A DNA stretch of 8,676 bases from an uncultured Fibrobacter sp. (lineage in GTDB: Bacteria > Fibrobacterota > Fibrobacteria > Fibrobacterales > Fibrobacteraceae): assembly GCA_937891805.1 (NCBI GenBank), contig CALATK010000132.1, positions 1 through 8,676 on the forward strand, given 5' to 3'. The position numbers and the translations under genes are program-made. Below the pieces are notes generated by a model. The model saw only the letters and a list, made by a program, of their open reading frames with translations, was not told the origin of the DNA and ran no database searches. Below are positions 7,577-8,676 of the stretch, piece after piece; position 1 is the first letter of the stretch, and each line of letters begins with the position of its first letter.

Positions 7577-7610
7577 GTCATCCTGAGGAGTGCAGCGACG
7601 AAGGATCCAG
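7577..7610. repeat. Short interspersed GTCATCCTGAG...GAAGGATCC element
   Basis: The element starts GTCATCCTGAG and ends GAAGGATCCAG, with ATCCT (7580-7584) and AGGAT (7602-7606) able to pair around a 17-nt loop. It resembles the GTCATCCTGAG(CGAAGCGAAGG)ATC-type dispersed repeats seen between genes in many bacterial genomes. One copy only in this window; a weaker look-alike, GTCATTCTCGAG, lies at 4716-4727. Confidence 0.5.
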
Positions 7611-7644
7611 TCCAAAAGAATAGTAAAAGGTGGTTGATGTTCTA

Positions 7645-7684
7645 TAAAAAATAGAAAAAAGAAAACCCGGCGGTTAAGCCGGGT
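7645..7684 (-). terminator. Intrinsic terminator of tRNA-Leu
   Basis: On the minus strand, ACCCGGC-TTAACC-GCCGGGT (7-bp perfect GC-rich stem, 6-nt loop, 7684-7665) is followed by a T-rich tract TTTTCTTTTTTCTATTTTTT. It begins six bases after the tRNA 3' end. Confidence 0.9.
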
Positions 7685-7690
7685 CTCTTC

Positions 7691-7774
7691 TGCGGTCGGA
7701 CAGACTTGAACTGTCATGAGATTGCTCCCACTAGCACCTCAAGCTAGCGTGTCTACCAATTCCACCACGACCGC
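7691..7774 (-). tRNA. tRNA-Leu, anticodon GAG
   Basis: 84 nt. The acceptor stem GCGGTCG/CGACCGC is a perfect 7 bp with discriminator A. The anticodon stem CTAGC/GCTAG encloses loop TTGAGGT, placing anticodon GAG at 7740-7738 (reads CUC and CUU). A long variable arm (TGGGA-GCAA-TCTCA, one G-U) marks a class II tRNA, as expected for leucine. The T arm is GACAG-TTCAAGT-CTGTC. The D region carries GGTAGAC. The 3' CCA is not encoded (the next bases are GAA). It has its own promoter and terminator, so it is expressed separately from murD and batD. Confidence 0.96.
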
Positions 7775-7790
7775 GTGGTCCTTAATGGAA

Positions 7791-7818
7791 CGGGTCAAAT
7801 TTAGATTAAAGTGACCCG
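7791..7818. promoter_or_regulatory. Inverted repeat CGGGTCA-N14-TGACCCG over the tRNA promoter
   Basis: Perfect 7-bp arms (7791-7797 and 7812-7818), centre-to-centre distance 21 bp, about two helical turns. One arm sits in the -35/-10 spacer and the other at the expected transcription start. This is the geometry of a dimeric repressor site, but no regulator is identified, and in read-through RNA it would also form a hairpin. Confidence 0.45.
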
Positions 7819-7826
7819 CTTGTAAA
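7798..7826 (-). promoter_or_regulatory. Promoter of tRNA-Leu
   Basis: On the minus strand, -35 TTTACA (7826-7821), a 17-bp spacer and -10 TAAATT (7803-7798); the following TG extends the latter to TAAATTTG. The predicted start is about 15-18 nt before the mature tRNA 5' end at 7774. Confidence 0.6.
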
Positions 7827-7834
7827 GGGGGAGG

Positions 7835-7859
7835 GCGTAAAAATTGAAAATTTTTACGC
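7835..7859. other. Perfect 11-bp inverted repeat with GAA loop
   Basis: GCGTAAAAATT-GAA-AATTTTTACGC is a perfect hairpin between murD and the tRNA promoter. On the minus strand it is followed by CCCTCCCCC rather than T's, so it is not a classical terminator. It could act as a bidirectional terminator-like structure, an RNA-stability stem or a protein site just upstream of the tRNA -35. Confidence 0.55.
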
Positions 7860-7869
7860 AGTTTCTGGG

Positions 7870-7882
7870 GCCGCTACGCGGC
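7870..7882. other. Mini-hairpin GCCGC-TAC-GCGGC
   Basis: 5-bp GC-only stem with a 3-nt loop. On the minus strand it contains GCGTAGC, the same core as the hairpin at 4680-4690, and like that one it touches a heptad array. Confidence 0.5.
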
Positions 7883-7910
7883 AGTTACGAGTTCTGAGTT
7901 ACTAGTGTTG
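7883..7910 (-). repeat. AGTNNNN heptads, 4 units, downstream of murD
   Basis: The plus-strand units are AGTTACG, AGTTCTG, AGTTACT and AGTGTTG. Read on the minus strand with a shifted register they give CTAGTAA, CTCAGAA and CTCGTAA, related to the CTCAYRA units at 4729-4756. Confidence 0.6.
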
Positions 7911-7916
7911 CGGTTT

Positions 7917-7932
7917 TCAAGAAGTTTCTTGA
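7917..7932. other. Palindrome TCAAGAA-GT-TTCTTGA
   Basis: Perfect 7-bp arms around two bases, 32 bp beyond the murD stop. In the murD transcript it would form only a tight, weak stem. As DNA it is a near-symmetric site for a dimeric protein. No partner is evident. Confidence 0.4.
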
Positions 7933-7939
7933 TATAAGA

Positions 7940-7959
7940 CAATCTAGTAACTAAGACTA
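7940..7959 (-). repeat. Degenerate TAG heptads after the murD stop
   Basis: On the minus strand, four bases after the murD TAA, come TAGTCT, TAGTTAC and TAGATTG (one 6-bp and two 7-bp units). They are weak alone and are listed because they match the TAGNNNN pattern after sprA. Confidence 0.35.
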
Positions 7960-7963
7960 CGGC

Positions 7964-8676
7964 TTAGCCATAGTTTTCCACCAGCTTGTCGAAGGCCTTT
8001 CCCCGTTCCTTGTAGTTCTTGAACAGGCCGAAACTGGCGCAGGCGGGGCTCATGATGACGATGCCGCCCTTGCCGATGGATAGGCTGTCCTGGAAGGCCT
8101 CTTCCAGGGTGGGGAAGATGGCGGCCTGGATGCCGCTCCCGTTTTCGCCTGCCGTATCGAGGCCGGCCTGCGACAGCGATTCCAGCATGCGCTCCGCGGT
8201 GGCTCCGATGAGGGCGATGCGCCTTAGGTTCGGGCGCTCTTTTACAAGGATGTTCGAAAGTTCGGTAAAGTCCGCGTTCTTTTCGGAGCCGCCGAGGATC
8301 AGCGCGAAGGGGCGGTCCATGCTGGCGGTGGCGGCGATGGTTGCGTCAGGGCGGGTGGCGTAGCTGTCGTTGAAGAACTCAATGCCACCTTTTTCGCCCT
8401 TGAATTCCATGCGGAAGGGGAGGGTCTCGTAGGTCTTGAGGGCCTCGAGGGCGTCCGCCACCCGGATTCCCAGGGCCTTACAGGCAAGCGTCGCCGCCGC
8501 CATGTTTTCTAGCTGGTAGATTCCCCGCACCTTGCAGTCGGAGAGGAACAGTTTTTCACCGTCGATGGTCAGGGTGGCGCCTTCGATGACGGCGTCGCCT
8601 TCGCCTGCACTCGGGCCGTCGGCCAGGGCGACGGCGTACTTTGTTCTGGCGGGGCTTTCAGAAGCGATTTTGGCGG
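7964..8676 (-). CDS. murD: MurD, UDP-N-acetylmuramoyl-L-alanine:D-glutamate ligase, C-terminal half (5' end outside window)
   Basis: The minus-strand frame is open from the right edge to a TAA at 7966-7964, giving 236 of about 450 expected residues. Visible parts: the end of the central ATP-binding domain, with GIYQLENMAAA (51-61) where MurD usually has GxHNxxNxxAA, and LPFRMEF (85-91) in place of LPHR. FNDSYATRPDAT (101-112) stands where DSKATN is usual. The C-terminal domain shows LGGSEKNADF (127-136) and MSPACASFGLFKNYKERG (208-225), a hallmark of MurD. The cytoplasmic enzyme adds D-Glu to UDP-MurNAc-L-Ala using ATP. The changes at the HN, HR and DSK positions make this a divergent MurD; the C-terminal signature still favours MurD over MurC/E/F. 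A GTG at 8530 is internal and should not be taken as the start. The rest of the gene lies to the right. Confidence 0.9.
   Translation of the reverse strand, partial: AKIASESPARTKYAVALADGPSAGEGDAVIEGATLTIDGEKLFLSDCKVRGIYQLENMAAATLACKALGIRVADALEALKTYETLPFRMEFKGEKGGIEFFNDSYATRPDATIAATASMDRPFALILGGSEKNADFTELSNILVKERPNLRRIALIGATAERMLESLSQAGLDTAGENGSGIQAAIFPTLEEAFQDSLSIGKGGIVIMSPACASFGLFKNYKERGKAFDKLVENYG

Larger units (their letters stand above)
7373..7690. other. 318-bp non-coding stretch between batD and tRNA-Leu
   Basis: I see no gene here on either strand. From batD outward it holds a promoter-like element (7377-7384), a long TAGG heptad array (7401-7560), a short interspersed palindrome (7577-7610), an AT-rich stretch, and the terminator of the tRNA gene (7645-7684). 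TAG occurs in all plus-strand frames throughout the array, so no plus-strand reading frame can cross it. Confidence 0.75.

Noticed and set aside
7835..7859. Intrinsic terminator for murD
   Set aside because: The stem is perfect but mainly A/T, and no T-tract follows on the minus strand; kept only as an unexplained hairpin.
7964..8530. A complete 188-codon gene starting at GTG 8530
   Set aside because: The frame continues upstream to the window edge with MurD-like sequence, so the GTG is internal.

Overview
The window looks like a piece of a Fibrobacter-type genome (Fibrobacterota, or a close relative in the FCB group). This is inferred from three things: a SprA-like type IX secretion translocon protein, a BatD-BatE pair, and moderate-GC DNA whose gaps are filled with short 7-bp tandem repeats. 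No database search was possible, so the genus is a judgement.

Layout. Bases 1-4608 (+) hold the C-terminal ~1535 codons of a very large SprA-like outer-membrane protein, whose start lies off the left edge. It converges on a minus-strand run that reads right to left: the C-terminal half of murD (7964 to the right edge), a short spacer, a tRNA-Leu(GAG) gene (7691-7774) with its own promoter and intrinsic terminator, a 318-bp non-coding stretch, batD (5564-7372) and batE (4757-5521).

Function. SprA homologues form the outer-membrane pore of the type IX secretion system. BatD and BatE are membrane-anchored, periplasm-facing proteins of the Bat (aerotolerance-associated) system. MurD adds D-glutamate to UDP-MurNAc-L-Ala in peptidoglycan synthesis. 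All three protein systems concern the cell envelope, but only batD and batE look like one operon. The usual batA/batB/batC partners are not next to them in this window.

The most unusual content is non-coding. Every gap longer than 40 bases carries tandem repeats with a strict 7-bp period but different unit sequences: TAGGNNN, CTCAYRA, TTCGGAA and AGTNNNN. Three arrays begin exactly at a stop codon (sprA, batE, batD), and traces follow the murD stop. In the TAG- and TGA-containing arrays the 7-bp period puts a stop codon in all three frames. Small hairpins with 3-nt loops sit beside the arrays. A near-consensus Bacteroidota-style TAnnTTTG element occurs both at the tRNA promoter and immediately upstream of batD, which has no visible Shine-Dalgarno sequence.

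Limits: two genes are cut by the window edges, and the first ~115 bases may not be native sprA sequence.
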